Source: Wolfiporia cocos (taxonomy: Eukaryota; Basidiomycota; Agaricomycetes; Polyporales; Phaeolaceae). Taken from it: a DNA stretch of 64,000 bases. Below, piece after piece: positions 1 to 10,980 of this stretch. Where the stretch lies: positions 434,001 through 498,000 of the forward strand of contig JACCLO010000009.1 in assembly GCA_029448655.1 (NCBI GenBank), read 5' to 3'. Within the stretch, counting starts at the first letter, position 1. Each line of letters starts with the position of its first letter. Below the pieces are notes generated by a model. The model was not told where the DNA came from. It worked only from the letters and a program-made list of their open reading frames with translations, and did not search any database. Position numbers and translations under genes: made by a program.

Positions 1-1684
1 CCAATCGCAACTCTTGTATCTGCATGCCTTTCTCCTGTCGCGCCAACAGACACTCGGCGATCAAGTCCGAAAACCGCTTGGGTTCGCCGTCCTCGCCGTC
101 AGAAGGCCACGGTGAGTGGATGGAGAAGTCGGTTTTGTTCAACGTGAGGACACGCAGATTTGGCAAGGGATAGCTACAACGGGATTCGCCCTCGAGCTCA
201 CTTGGACCTGTGCTGGATGGACATACAGCAATACTGGGATCTTTGAGTGCTTCGAGAACGATCAGCCGAGGTGAGGACATTTGCAAATCAGTTACGTTCG
301 GCATGTGTCCAAATGTAACACCCCATGTATTCAACTCCCGGTGGCAATGATCTGAGACAAGAAGGCTACGCAAAGTCCTGGCATAGATTGCGCCGAGAAG
401 CTCCGTGCGCATCCAATCAAGGTATTTAGCAGGAAAATTCCAGAACTTGAGGTTCAATTCCCCGGATGGTTGCTGCCCGGGGCCGGTCACGAAGCTTGCG
501 CGGATGGCACCGGGACCAAGTAGCCGCAATGTGTGCACTTCGTTCATACCGCGTACTTTGTCGCCTACTTCATGAGCGAGACGAGTTAGCATCATTTCCA
601 GCTCCATCTCTTCGAAATAGTCCAATGCCTTAGCGGAGATCGTGAGAGCCGACAGTGTTGGCAGCGTGAGGTGACTCAAGAGTGCCACGCAGGCAAGTGC
701 TCCATCGGCCATAGTCAGGCTATGAAGACGAGATAAAGTCACCATGTCGTCAGACAGCGTGTTCCCTTTGAAGGAGTCGCAGCGGAGAGGAAAGGAATCT
801 TCTACTTCGAGGGATTCGAGTAGCGGCAGGAACTTGATTGTCCCTAAGAATTCTTCAAAGTCGACACTGCCATCGGACCACTGGTGCGATAGAGAAAAAT
901 GCGGGAACTCGATTTTAAGGTGCGTCAGCGTAGACAAGGAAGTAATCCGTGCCCAATCAGGGGGCCATTGACGCAGTCTCAGGTGAGTCAACCGTGGACT
1001 TGATGCACCTGAGCACAGGCTCAGGACGCTAGATGCAAACTTGCGAGCTGATATATGGAACCAGGCTAGATCACGACGACCAGTTCTATTGATGAGGACT
1101 AGTCGTTCAAGCAGCGGCGCAGGGCCGCTCCAGTTTTTCAGATCGTAACCGTGAAGGTAAAATTTCTCGTCAAAATGGGCGCGCACTCCTAGGTAAATAA
1201 TTCGCGGGAGTATCGGTGGTATCGAGTAGGGCGTCGTGGGCCGTAGATCAATGTCTAAGCGTATGATGAGCGGGAGGGCCTTGGCGCGTGCAACGAGTTC
1301 CTTGGTCCATTCTTCAGAGGACGGGAGATCAAGGTTGTTCCACAGCGCAGGGCAGTTCAAGGCAGTGGCTCGCCAATGAGAGCAGACCTGAGAAACGCCT
1401 AAAGAGAAATTTTGCCTCGGTACATCACCCCATATCTCCCACTTCGGAGCCTCCCCCTCCCACGCTATCTCTGTGTGCGCTGTGAAGATCTTCTCCAAGA
1501 TCTCTGGGGGTAGGACAGAGATTGGTGATAGCTCGTTGATCTCGCGTTTGATCTGGAAGATAAACCGTGTATGCCGATCGACCTCGTACTCCAGTCCTTG
1601 TTGCCGTTCATGCAGTTCGAGCTTCTCCTGAAGAGCAGCGATATCAGCTTTGATATCGGAGTCCCTACATGTGGTCTGTGAATA
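1..1684 (-). CDS. F-box-like/LRR-type protein, copy A (3' end outside window)
   Basis: The minus strand is open without a stop from 1684 to the window edge, about 560 codons, and the stop lies outside. An N-terminal charged, coiled-coil-like stretch (about 1660-1560) is followed by a typical Agaricomycete F-box-like motif (about 1550-1330) with the signatures SPISVLPPEILEKIF and VSQVCSHWRATALNCPALW. The rest is leucine-rich and LRR-like (RLTHLRL, LSTLTHLKIEFP, LPTLSALTIS). In the family, the F-box binds Skp1 within SCF ubiquitin ligases and the C-terminal part binds substrate; that role is inferred here. No ATG lies between the upstream in-frame TGA (1685-1687) and the F-box, so the start is either in an upstream exon or lost. 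It is one of four related copies in the window and the only one whose frame is unbroken over the visible length. It faces copy B in inverted orientation. Confidence 0.8.
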
Positions 1685-1851
1685 TCATCTGTAGCATAAG
1701 CAGCCAAGAAGACGTACAACATATCATGATGAATGTTTCGAGCGATGGTATTGAACAGTTCAACTTCAAGCGTACGTCCGGGAGAGCGGTAGGCGATGGG
1801 TACGTCACGTGCTTTCAACCTTTTACGAAAATTTTATATCCCGTGTCAAAT

Positions 1852-3777
1852 AAGGCCGCCCTGCGCCGCTGCTTGAACGACTAGTCCTCATCAATAGATC
1901 TGGTCGTCGTCATCTAGCCGAGTTCCCTTCAGCAGCTCACAAGCTTGTATCTAGTGTCCTGAGGCTGTACTCAGGTGCATCAAGTCCACGGTTGACTCAC
2001 CTGAGACTGCGTCAATGGCCCCCTGATTGGGCACGGATGACTTCGTTATCTACGCTGACGCACCTCAAAATTGGGTTCCCGCGTTGGTCTCTATCGCCCG
2101 AGTGGTCCGATGGCTGTGTGGACTTTGACGAATTCTTAGGGACAATCAAGTGCCTGCCGCTGCTCGAAACCCTCGAAGTAGAAGATTCCTTTCCTCTCCG
2201 CTGCAACCGCTTCAAAAGGAAGACCCTGTCTGACGACATGGTGACTTTATCTCGTCTTCATAGCCTGACTATGGCCGATGTAACACCCGCCTGCGTGGCA
2301 CTCTTGAGTCACCTCACGCTGCCAACACTGTCGGCTCTCACGATCTACGCTAAGGCATTGGACTCTCTCAAAGAGACGGAGGTGGAAATGATGCTAACTC
2401 GTCTCGCTCATGAAGTAGGCGACAAAGTACGCGGTATGAACGAAGTGCACACAATGCTACTCAGTCCCAGCTCCATCCGCGCAAGCTTCGTGACCGGCCC
2501 CAGTCAGCAACCATCCGGAGTACTGGACCTCTCGATCTGGAATCCCCCTCCTAAATACAGTGATTGGATGCACATGGAGTTTCTTGGCGCAATCTCTGCC
2601 AGGACTGTGCGTAGCCTTATTGTCTCAGAATATTGCGGTCTAGAGAAAGATACATGGGGCGCTATATTTCGACACATGCCCAATGTCACCGATTTGCAAA
2701 TGTCCTCGCCTCAGCCCATCGTTTTCGAAGCTCTCAAAGATCCCGATATTGCTGTATGTCCATCCAGCACAGGTCTAAGTGAGCGCGAGGACGAACGACC
2801 TTCTGGTTATCCCTTCCTGAGTCTGCGTGTCCTCACGCTAGGCAAAGCCGACTTCTCCATCAACTCACCGTGGCCTTCTGATGGACAGCACGGCGATCCC
2901 AGGTGGTTTTCGGACTTGATCGCCGAGTGTCTGTTGGCGCGACAGGAGGAAGACATGCAGCTAAGATAGACCCAAGTCATACTCAATCACGTCACATGAC
3001 CAAAATCTGTCACGCCGAGGCAAGTTTGACAGAGTGGGCAACTTGCATTTGACATAACAATGGTCAAAGACCATTTGAGTAAAATCTAAAACCTGAGATC
3101 TCTTGCAAACACAAAGGTTGAGGATTCTCAGGTTTTCGATTTTTGATAAAGTGCATCAGTCCCTTCTTATGTGGCTATTTATGTGGCCGACCCGTCGAAT
3201 TAGTCAGCATCGCACAATTTAGGAGGATGACATTATCCATCGAATATATGCCCAGACATACAGATTGTGTCTTCCAACATGTAGTCTGGAGAGACCATTG
3301 CTAAGAGCATACAATCCACAAAGCGAACATTCAAAGGTATGATATACTGCCTCGTTATATTGTGAGTTAATTGTTGACGTTTACATAAATTATATATGCG
3401 TTCGCAGATGTTTATGGATGCATACCGCAAGGGACTCTCTGGCTCCTAAGCAGCTTGGGCGGCAACCATGGTCGTAGAGTGACCCCAGAAGGTGTCTCGG
3501 CCAAGCTAGACAATGTAACATAGATTGAATCCTTTCATGCCCAGGACAGCACGTGTACTCTGTTTTTGTAATTTACATATCATGTAATAGACAAGTCCTG
3601 ATCATGCCGGATTAGTCTGCGGCACGTGGATGTCACGGTGTGACACCCCCTGGTTGAGTATGACTTGGGTCTATCTTACAAGAGTTACGATTGAGGAACC
3701 ATCTGAACTTATGTGGGGAAGATATTGACAGACTTCAGCGGGCGGCACCGGTGGTGGAATGGCCAGCAGGTGCATGA
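1852..3777 (+). pseudogene. F-box-like protein copy B, 5'-truncated and split by a MITE
   Basis: Homology to copy A starts abruptly near 1857, inside the region after the F-box, so the F-box itself is missing. The frame is open from 1852 to 2969 and follows copies A and D closely (HLRLRQWPPDWAR, DKVRGMNEVHT, WGAIFRHMPNVTDLQMSSP). At 2963 it is broken by a 713-bp element. The C-terminal codons resume at 3679 (QELRLRNHLNLCGEDI) and end with TGA at 3775-3777. Removing the insert and one TA joins the two parts in frame with no other lesion. Without an F-box or start codon it is probably not functional. The homologous segment continues past the stop (to about 3970), matching the 3' flanks of copies C and D, so a larger unit than the gene was duplicated. 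Confidence 0.8.
2964..3676. mobile_element. 713-bp MITE, Tc1/mariner type (TA target duplication)
   Basis: The element has perfect 23-bp terminal inverted repeats starting AGATAGACCCAAGTCATACT, flanked by TA at 2962-2963 and 3677-3678. The empty site is inferred directly from F-box copy D, where the same coding sequence runs through ATGCAGCTACAAGAG without interruption. No transposase is encoded, so it is non-autonomous. The TA duplication and TIR layout fit the Tc1/mariner superfamily. Its last ~95 bp recur at 9056-9151. Confidence 0.9.
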
Positions 3778-4994
3778 GTGGAAAGGAGCGTATTCTAGCT
3801 GGGACTGTGCGGCAGAACAGAGGGGAGGATGAACAGATGCATGTATACACGGATGTAAATACGGCTATGGCGTACAGCAGAACCTGTGAAGAGAGCCTGA
3901 GGCGTCACGAGCAAAGAATTTATTTCGCTCAGTCACTGTGGGGATGGGCAACCCCGCCTAGAAATGTGTCCTGAGCTTATCACGTCGGAGTCTGAACTAC
4001 CTACCCAATATGGTATTTAGATGCCGAGACTGCGAATGTGGCGCTATTGACGCTGGTACTATCGGGACCTGAGCCTGTACCACTGTAGACATGGCTATGT
4101 ACTGCAACATTCATTCGAGATGTAAGCTACGTAGATGCTCAAGATATAATAAAACATACAATGAGCCCTTGATATCTTTGTCAGTTCTTTTCAGCGACTC
4201 GACGATATCGAGCCATCGAACGCGACGTGGCAGCGCTCGCATCCCAGTTAGGAAGGCAGGTGCATTCATACCACTGGCACATAAATATTCTGCACCTCAC
4301 AAGTACATTCATTCTGTAGGTAGGTAATGATCTCAGAGCGCTTTCTTGATAGTGTAGTTTCGACCTGAGTGATCTGAGGGTCCTATCGCTTTTCACATCA
4401 TGATTGGCAAGCATTCTAAATCATACTGCCATACATTGATGGATCGATATCTCCTCCTTCAACAGTGATCTACAGCAAGAACCTGGTACACAGATCGATT
4501 TTGTCTGCTTTTCCGCAGAAATCATTGGGAACACATTTCCGTTAAACTGTCTCGTAGTTGCGGTGTGCCATGCGCGATGTACGAAATTGTACAGTACAGA
4601 TTTTATCTCAACATTCTGTTCCGAAGAAATTGATGTTTTCAATGTTCTGAGCAATACATCTCATTGACACAAGGCATGAATGTTTTTATCTGAGGAGCCT
4701 CTACATTGATACCGTCGCACTCTGCGTGCCAAGCTCGTGCCGCAGTGAGAGCTGTCCGGCATGTACTGTGGTGTGTGATAGACGCCTGACATCCAGAATT
4801 TGCCGCTCCCCTATGGTTGCCCCTCCCCAGTCACTGGCCTGAGCTGTGTTTGAGTCTCCTGGTACGATATACGACCGATATGTACGTGACCTCTACGCCA
4901 ATGAGGGCGCAGTGATACTGGGGAGGGGCAACGCTGCGCCAACGGCATCTGCCGGACGGCTCATGATTGACTTCGCGCGCATTAACGTACAGTC

Positions 4995-5332
4995 GTTTGC
5001 ATAATTGTTGTCACTCCTCTGATGCAGCAATTTTGAGCAGTATTTGTTCCGGACAAACTTCACACGCCGTTTGAGTGTAATGGTCTGTCCTCCAGACAAG
5101 CAGTAGATGCTCGTAGGTGCACCAGGTGCACATTGTTCGCCACCTGCATAGATTTATTTGCAGAAACTGAATGATTTGCACTTTATGAGCACCATTGTCA
5201 ACTCTTAGCACATTTGCATAGCTATGTCTCCAGTAAATTCAATATGCATGACATACAATGGTGTGAGAAGTTTGTCCGGAACAAATACTGCTCAAAATTG
5301 TTGCATCAGATGAGTGACAACAATTATGCAAA
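4995..5332. repeat. Inverted repeat, ~71-bp arms
   Basis: The left arm 4995-5065 and right arm 5261-5332 are near-perfect reverse complements (both contain TTTGTCCGGA/TCCGGACAAA and GCATAATTGTTGTCA/TGACAACAATTATGC), separated by about 195 bp. Weaker pairing continues outwards for a further ~20 bp. The shape suits a small foldback element, but no target duplication was identified. Confidence 0.7.
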
Positions 5333-5507
5333 GGGCTGTAGGCGTTATTGTGACAGCATCTGTAATACAATTTGATTGCATCAGCTCGGCAGCTGATGTC
5401 GGTCTGCGGCATCTGCAGAAAACATGGTAAAATCGTACAGATATTCACTGAGAGCTCTGTTCAATCCACTCTAGTGAGATAATATCATGAGAAGCTCCAA
5501 ATCTAAT

Positions 5508-5603
5508 GATCCTTGGGAACATAATTTTGTCAATCATGTCTATTACATGTGCAACTGGGCTTTTGTAGCACAAGATCTAGTGCAAAATTGTTCCCAAGGA
5601 TTG
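5508..5603. repeat. Inverted repeat, ~20-bp arms
   Basis: The arms GATCCTTGGGAACATAATTTT (5508-5528, with one mismatch) and its complement (5583-5603) are separated by about 55 bp and could form a hairpin. Function is unknown. Confidence 0.6.
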
Positions 5604-5979
5604 ATGTACATTAGTGAGAAACCATCAAATTTATGTGTCTTTCAGCCATCGGCAATAGCATGATTGAAACATTCCACATTGACGTGGACAACATAGATGA
5701 TGGTCAATTGCCCGTTTAGGCTAACATGCGTGTCAGGTGACCTTAAGCAATGCAACGGCACGCGTACGACGTGACAAGCGCACGTGCACTCTGAGTAATT
5801 CGTCTCGGTGGCGACCCATGCAAGCCTTCGAAGCTGTGAATGTATTATTTCATCCCTTTGAAAGGTAATAATATGCCCTATCTATCCGCAACACAATATC
5901 TGATGCACAAGAGATTTCTGAGTCAGAAGGCTCATTCCCTGCATAATTTAGCGAAGAAAACCTTACCCGCATAGTGGAA

Positions 5980-6638
5980 AAATCAAGGCCTACATCGCAA
6001 CCTAGTCAATTTGCATCGGGTGTAGGTTGTGGTGTTGGGTTGTTGGTGTGGATGAGTGGGGGTGTTGCCGTAGTGAGAATGGGTTTTGGTGGCAGCGGAT
6101 GGATGGTTCGGGTGGTGGTGTGTGGTTTGGGATTAGAGAAGATCTGTGGAGGTCGAGAGAAGAGTGTCGGGGGTCTCACCACATGAGGTCGAGGTCTTGT
6201 GGGGTGTGTGGGAAGAGGCTGAGGTGGCGTGGGGTGTGGGAATGGGTTTTGCAGTAGGATAGGGGGTTGTGGCTGGGACGTGGGGGGAGGTGCTAGAGGC
6301 ACATTATTGACGGTAGAGATGAGTTGAGCTTGAAGATGAGAGACGTCGCCAAGGAGTAGTTGAAGGTGAGTGGGTGTGGAGGACATGGCATCGACGCCAT
6401 GGGAGAGTGCGGTGATTACATGGCTTGCCTGTGCCTTCCACATAGGGAGGTTGTTGGCGGTGGTTTGGGATTTGTAGGCATGGAAAATGCCTTGAGCTGA
6501 TTGGAATAGGAGTTCAAATGCAAGGGGGGCACCGGTGGAGACTGGGATGGTCATGTTGGGGTAGAACGGGAGGGCAGTATTGGTGGTTTATTTGAGCGTC
6601 TAACTGGGTGGTGGTGGTGTGTGGTCAAGGTGCGCCGC
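5980..6638 (-). mobile_element. ORF1-type non-autonomous retroposon, 3'-truncated
   Basis: The 5' junction is preceded (minus strand) by TTAGTAGGTCACATG (6639-6653), a 15-mer that also follows the 3' tail of the related element at 46.2-47.4 kb. A ~85-nt leader precedes the reading frame 6554-6006. No (TC)n tail is visible at the low-coordinate end, so the 3' part seems lost. It is placed in the same group as the elements at 29.9-32.2 and 46.2-47.4 kb from protein similarity and target sequence. Confidence 0.6.
6006..6554 (-). CDS. ORF1-type retroposon protein, N-terminal portion (182 aa)
   Basis: The frame starts with ATG at 6554 and ends at 6006. The N-terminal ~90 residues look helical and resemble the N-terminus of the reading frame at 32118-30173: both have the pattern FELL/FDLL...A.....ANNLPMWK / YTLPLWK followed by T.SHG/THGA. 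The C-terminal half is proline- and threonine-rich low complexity. There is no RT, endonuclease or zinc knuckle. The protein family is not one I can name. By analogy with LINE ORF1 proteins it may bind RNA, which is inference. The 3' end of the element is missing, so the natural protein was probably longer. Confidence 0.5.
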   Translation of the reverse strand: MTIPVSTGAPLAFELLFQSAQGIFHAYKSQTTANNLPMWKAQASHVITALSHGVDAMSSTPTHLQLLLGDVSHLQAQLISTVNNVPLAPPPTSQPQPPILLQNPFPHPTPPQPLPTHPTRPRPHVVRPPTLFSRPPQIFSNPKPHTTTRTIHPLPPKPILTTATPPLIHTNNPTPQPTPDAN

Positions 6639-6816
6639 ATGTGACCTACTAATTAGATTGACGTATGCCAACGAACGACAGATCTGATGCCTAAGTCTGC
6701 ATAACGTTAACGCAGATGTAGGGGGGTTTCGTATGGCTCTGCACGTAGGCTTCCATTAGCATGCTTACACTGTTACGTTTTTTTGTCGCTTACGCTATCT
6801 TGCTGCACTACCGTTC

Positions 6817-8290
6817 GTGCATTCCTCCTTACCCTGCTTTGTATACAATCCCCTGCTTTCAATAAATCGTCGAGACAACATGATGCCTCGAGAATCCATA
6901 TACAAGATAGATGATAAAGGGAACAAAGTCTATTTTTGCGGCTGTAGTCGACTATGCAAAAAGAGGGGCTCACCTTTTGTGGGCAAAACTACCTACTGCA
7001 CACATGCCAAGTATCGCAGAGAAGACGCCGCAAGGAGAAGAGCTGAGAATAATGCTCAGAATGTATTCTTTGAGGGTGGGGTAGATATGTATTCTGCTCA
7101 GGAAGACTGTGCGTTAGTATGTAAATTTTAATGGCACCAGCCGCAACACAGATATTGATATTAATAAATAAGGAGGCGTCAAACAAAGAGAACAACGATA
7201 GGAATACGTTGATAAAAACAACGATTCCTATGCTGACTGTGAGTTTTGTCATTGTAGATACTGCGAACGATATTGGTTTTTTGCAGAAGACGTACCGGAG
7301 GGCGTTGGCCACACAATTGCACCGCAAGAGGACGAGCCCATAAATATGGAGTTACAACAAAGAGACCAGGAGATGGCTGAGGTAGAGGAGCCCATTTTTG
7401 AGGTACGCAAAAAGCCTGCGGCGCCAGCGTAGAGACCTTAGAGACTTGTGCTGCAGCAATCTGAAGTTGTAGACTGCGTGACACACATGAGCACCCTGTA
7501 GTGTAGCCTACCTCAAATCACGTGCAACTTCCTAACCCACGTGACCCTACTCAGGACACTGGTAGTATTATAGATATCACAGCTGCGAAAGAAGAGGACA
7601 AGGAGCGATTGCTTTTTAGGCATATAGCTATAGATCTCCCTGTTAGCCTGCTAGATAAATTGAGCCTAGATGATGACTCTGTAGCCAGCCCCCATACAGT
7701 GTGCTAGGTGCAGATTGCACCACAGAGCATAGTCAGTATGCATTTTCTATAATGTATTTCCATGCTAACCATGAGCAGGTATTTCTCTGCACCGCCATTC
7801 ATGTGGGCAGGAGCCTCCGCTTCCAGTGCATCGCAGATCCCGGAATAGTGCCAGTACTGCATCATCCATGCTACCTCCTTCACATACAGTTCAAGCATTC
7901 AGCCCAATGCGAACAAGCCTTGAAGAATGTCACGATACGATCCAAAATTACGAGGCCGGGATTGCTGAGCTAACATGGGAATGAGACATGGCAGTTGGTC
8001 ATACAGTGTTCATGCACCAGGAGAACATTGCTTTGAAAGAGAGGCTCAATTCAAAGCAGAAAGGAAACAGGGGGAAGGGTAAAGGAGTCCGAGTTCATGT
8101 AGAGCTGCTCACATCAGCAGAGAGCAGGCAGAGGCACGCTGAAGAGGAGGCCAGACAAAAGGAGAAGGAGATGAAGGCAGATGAGGCATGTGTGTGCAAG
8201 GCGGCAATTGACGCTGAACGACGGGTGCAGCGATCACGCATGGATGGCTCAGAGTCCTTCAAGGGTTCGCTATCCACCAAAAATAAGTAA
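6817..8290 (+). pseudogene. Decayed transposon-protein remnant with cysteine motifs
   Basis: Several short frames read as one broken gene. The first (6817-7131) has KVYFCGCSRLCKKR...TYCTHAKYRRED, a Cys-rich N-terminal motif like those that start tnp2/CACTA-type transposon proteins of Agaricomycetes. A second stretch near 7230-7400 has CEFCHCRYCERYWFF and ends at a plausible GT donor near 7400. The last (7988-8290) has a lysine/glutamate-rich helical segment containing RVHVELLTSAESRQRHAEEEA, similar in style to C-terminal tails of basidiomycete DDE-type transposase proteins. Frames are interrupted by stops and no catalytic domain is visible. Whether all pieces belong to one element is uncertain. 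Confidence 0.4.
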
Positions 8291-9055
8291 GATCTGCTCG
8301 ACATTGCAATCTGGAGCTGGAAGCCAAACCTCGCTATAGCGGGCTGTATCTGCGAAAGGCCCATGCAAGCAATCAGACCGCTGAATCGCAGGCTCCGTCA
8401 CAACAGGCTCACCACTGCCACAGGCATGGAAATGAGAACATGCCTCCTTCAGGTATGTGTTTACCAGGCCATCGATGCTCCAAGTAGTACACTAACTGCA
8501 TTTCTGCTTAGCTCATTTATCTAATCACTCACTAGCTACGACAACGAAATCCGCGACTAGCGGTCAAGAGGCTGCGCTGTTCACCATTTGGGACTCGAAT
8601 CAGGCGTGTACCAAGTCCAATCGCTATTTTTCGTTTGCAGCATCCACCTCCATTTCATCTTTAGACTACAGCTATGCGTAGTTTCGTTCCATAGCCCACA
8701 AATTTTCGACAGCGATTTCGATGTAACATACTCGCAGTTTTGAATGTACTTGCATACCGTTGTGCTGCCATTTGTTGGTTGAGCTGCCGAGAAGCCGGCC
8801 AATCGCCATGATGGTGGCACGCTTGGCATATTGTGACTGATTGTGACAAAATTGTGCATTAGGGGTATCTTTTGCACCCTCTTACCAGAATCTTTCGGTC
8901 TCTACATCACTCACTCCATCTACTCCGTCCTAATAGTATACTATAGACTAAATCCTAGGCTACAAGATGGAAGTTGTCCGGAGACTAATGGCGCTTGCAT
9001 GTTCTACTTATTTGCATGCCATCAAAATTGTGCAGAAGTGGTCCAGTGATAGTAC
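8291..9055. other. No gene recognised
   Basis: No reading frame with recognisable features and no clear repeat boundary in this stretch. Confidence 0.4.
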
Positions 9056-9151
9056 CATGTCATAGAGAAGTCCTGATCATGCCGGATTAGTCTGCCACAT
9101 GTGGATGTCACGGTGTGACATCCCCTGGTTGAGTATGACTTGGGTCTATCT
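9056..9151 (+). mobile_element. Right-end fragment of the 2964-3676 MITE family
   Basis: About 95 bp match the right end of the MITE at 3580-3676, including the complete terminal repeat ending TTGGGTCTATCT followed by TA (9152-9153). No matching left end was found nearby, so it is a truncated or solo end. Confidence 0.8.
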
Positions 9152-9362
9152 TACTCCATGTGCATAGAACCACAGTCTGATGCATCGTGATAGGAAATGT
9201 GTCTAATGGAATGTGATCCAATTCATTCAGACTTCTGCCATGTTGGAGAATTGCAATTGCCATGATGTAGGATGGCAGGGAGATGAAGGCACAAACTGCT
9301 AACCCTCAGAGCCTCAGTGCTCATGTCATCACAGTAGTCCCTGGTGCCAACATCCTGGAAAG

Positions 9363-9982
9363 TAGTGATGTGCAAAGCACGGCTCGGCTCAAAGCCCGGG
9401 GCTTGGGCCCGGCTTTGAAGAAGGGCTTGGGCTCAGCGGAATGTCAAGCCGGGCCCTCCTTGATGGCTCAGGCCGGCTTGGGCCTGGCTCAGGCTCAGGC
9501 CAGGGCTTATGGGTAATCATGTAGGACCTCGAAATTATTGGCTTGTGCAGCTCAAATGGCAGCACAACATATTCAGAATGCTTATATGTCTACTATTTGT
9601 TGTTATTCTGATCTACGAGTGTTTTTACAGCTGCTTATGATGTTGACCGAAAATCCAGATCTCGATCACAACCCCGATCGCAACAGTAGTCACAATGTTC
9701 CGCACCATGTTAGCAGATCACAAGTCATTGTAATGGTCGTTGAGATCATATAAGGTGAATTGATGCAAAATCTTAAACCAAAGGGCCCATTTTCGCTAAT
9801 TCTAACAACACCACAGCTGCGCGCCTAAAGCCGCCGGCTCAGGGCTCGGCTACGGCCGGCTCACGATCCAAGCCAGGCCCTGAGCTGTCTTAAGCCGCCC
9901 CCCCCAGGCTCGGCTCGGCCCGGCTTAAGTCGGCTCGGCCAGGCCCGGCTCACGACTTTGAGCCGTGCTTTGCACATCACTA
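9363..9982. mobile_element. hAT-like non-autonomous element, family 1 copy (620 bp)
   Basis: Termini are TAGTGATGTGCAAAGCACGG and its complement. The element is flanked by a perfect 8-bp duplication CTGGAAAG (9355-9362 and 9983-9990), the hallmark length for hAT transposons. Terminal ~120 bp on both sides are GC-rich runs of GGCTC/GGCCC words, surrounding an AT-richer core. The related site at 52.95 kb (CCTGGAATGGGACC) is empty. There is no coding capacity. Confidence 0.92.
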
Positions 9983-10980
9983 CTGGAAAGGGACCATCAC
10001 GTATGCACCTGAAAGGACCAGTGCCGGTATGAATGGGCTCCACAGCCAGAGTATATGTGTCTTATGTGTGTACCATATTTGCTTGTGCAATTTTCTCTAG
10101 ATTGACAGAGATTGACACTGTTTGGAGCTGATGGGACAGAGTTGCCTCTGATGGTGGTTGTGCAAAACATTTCTTACCGCAGACTGTGATCTCAGACATC
10201 AAGGAAGCATATTCAAGGAATCAGAGGTCTCATGTATATCTGTCTGAGCCTATTACCTAGACCATAAAGCTAGCTAAATTATACCAGAAACACAGGCATC
10301 ATATTTGCCATGGGACCGTGATGAGCAAAGACAAAGAAAGCAGAGCTGAGTGTACAACAGAGAAATACTACACAAATAGCTGGTTTTCAAGGATTGCAAA
10401 CATTGCTCATGTCTAACATAGATAGTGGTTTCAAGCATAGACATTAGATATTAGTTAATGTGTGTTAAAAAGAAGGGCAATCATCTGTGGGCTTCTACTA
10501 GGGCCGCAGAACGAGGGTGATGCTGATGTGAGTGCTACAAGAGGGTAGAAGACTATGATAAAAAGTAAATGCATGATGCACTTCAGCAGCCTAGTCGTAC
10601 ATGTCTAGCTCTGCAGCATCTGCCCAACATGAACGCCTTCTTGGATAGATAGCATAATAGGATGGTGGCATGCCCTGGAATATCTGCGCGCAAAGCAGAT
10701 TGGCTCATATGTGCCTCTCTTACCAACATCACTGCATGGGCCGTACGACTGAAGGATGAGGTAGCATACAGCAGGAAGGCTGAAGTGTCTCAGAGCAAAA
10801 GCTCAGGAAGTGTGGCAGACATGGTTGGCATGATGATCAATGTGGATGCTACCCTAACAAGAGCACCTGGGGCACATTGCACAGCAGAACAGGGCCCTGA
10901 TGAGGGGACATCATTGGAACAGGGGGACAATGAAGGCGGCCGGGAGGGTGCTGGGGTCACCTGCAATGTGGGGTGCTCTG

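Larger units (their letters stand above)
3778..5979. other. No gene recognised; 3' flank of F-box unit, then two inverted repeats
   Basis: The part up to about 3970 matches the downstream flanks of F-box copies C (33.75-34.08 kb) and D (59.5-59.75 kb). From 3970 to 5979 I see only short, composition-driven reading frames without recognisable domains, plus the two inverted repeats listed separately. Confidence 0.5.
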
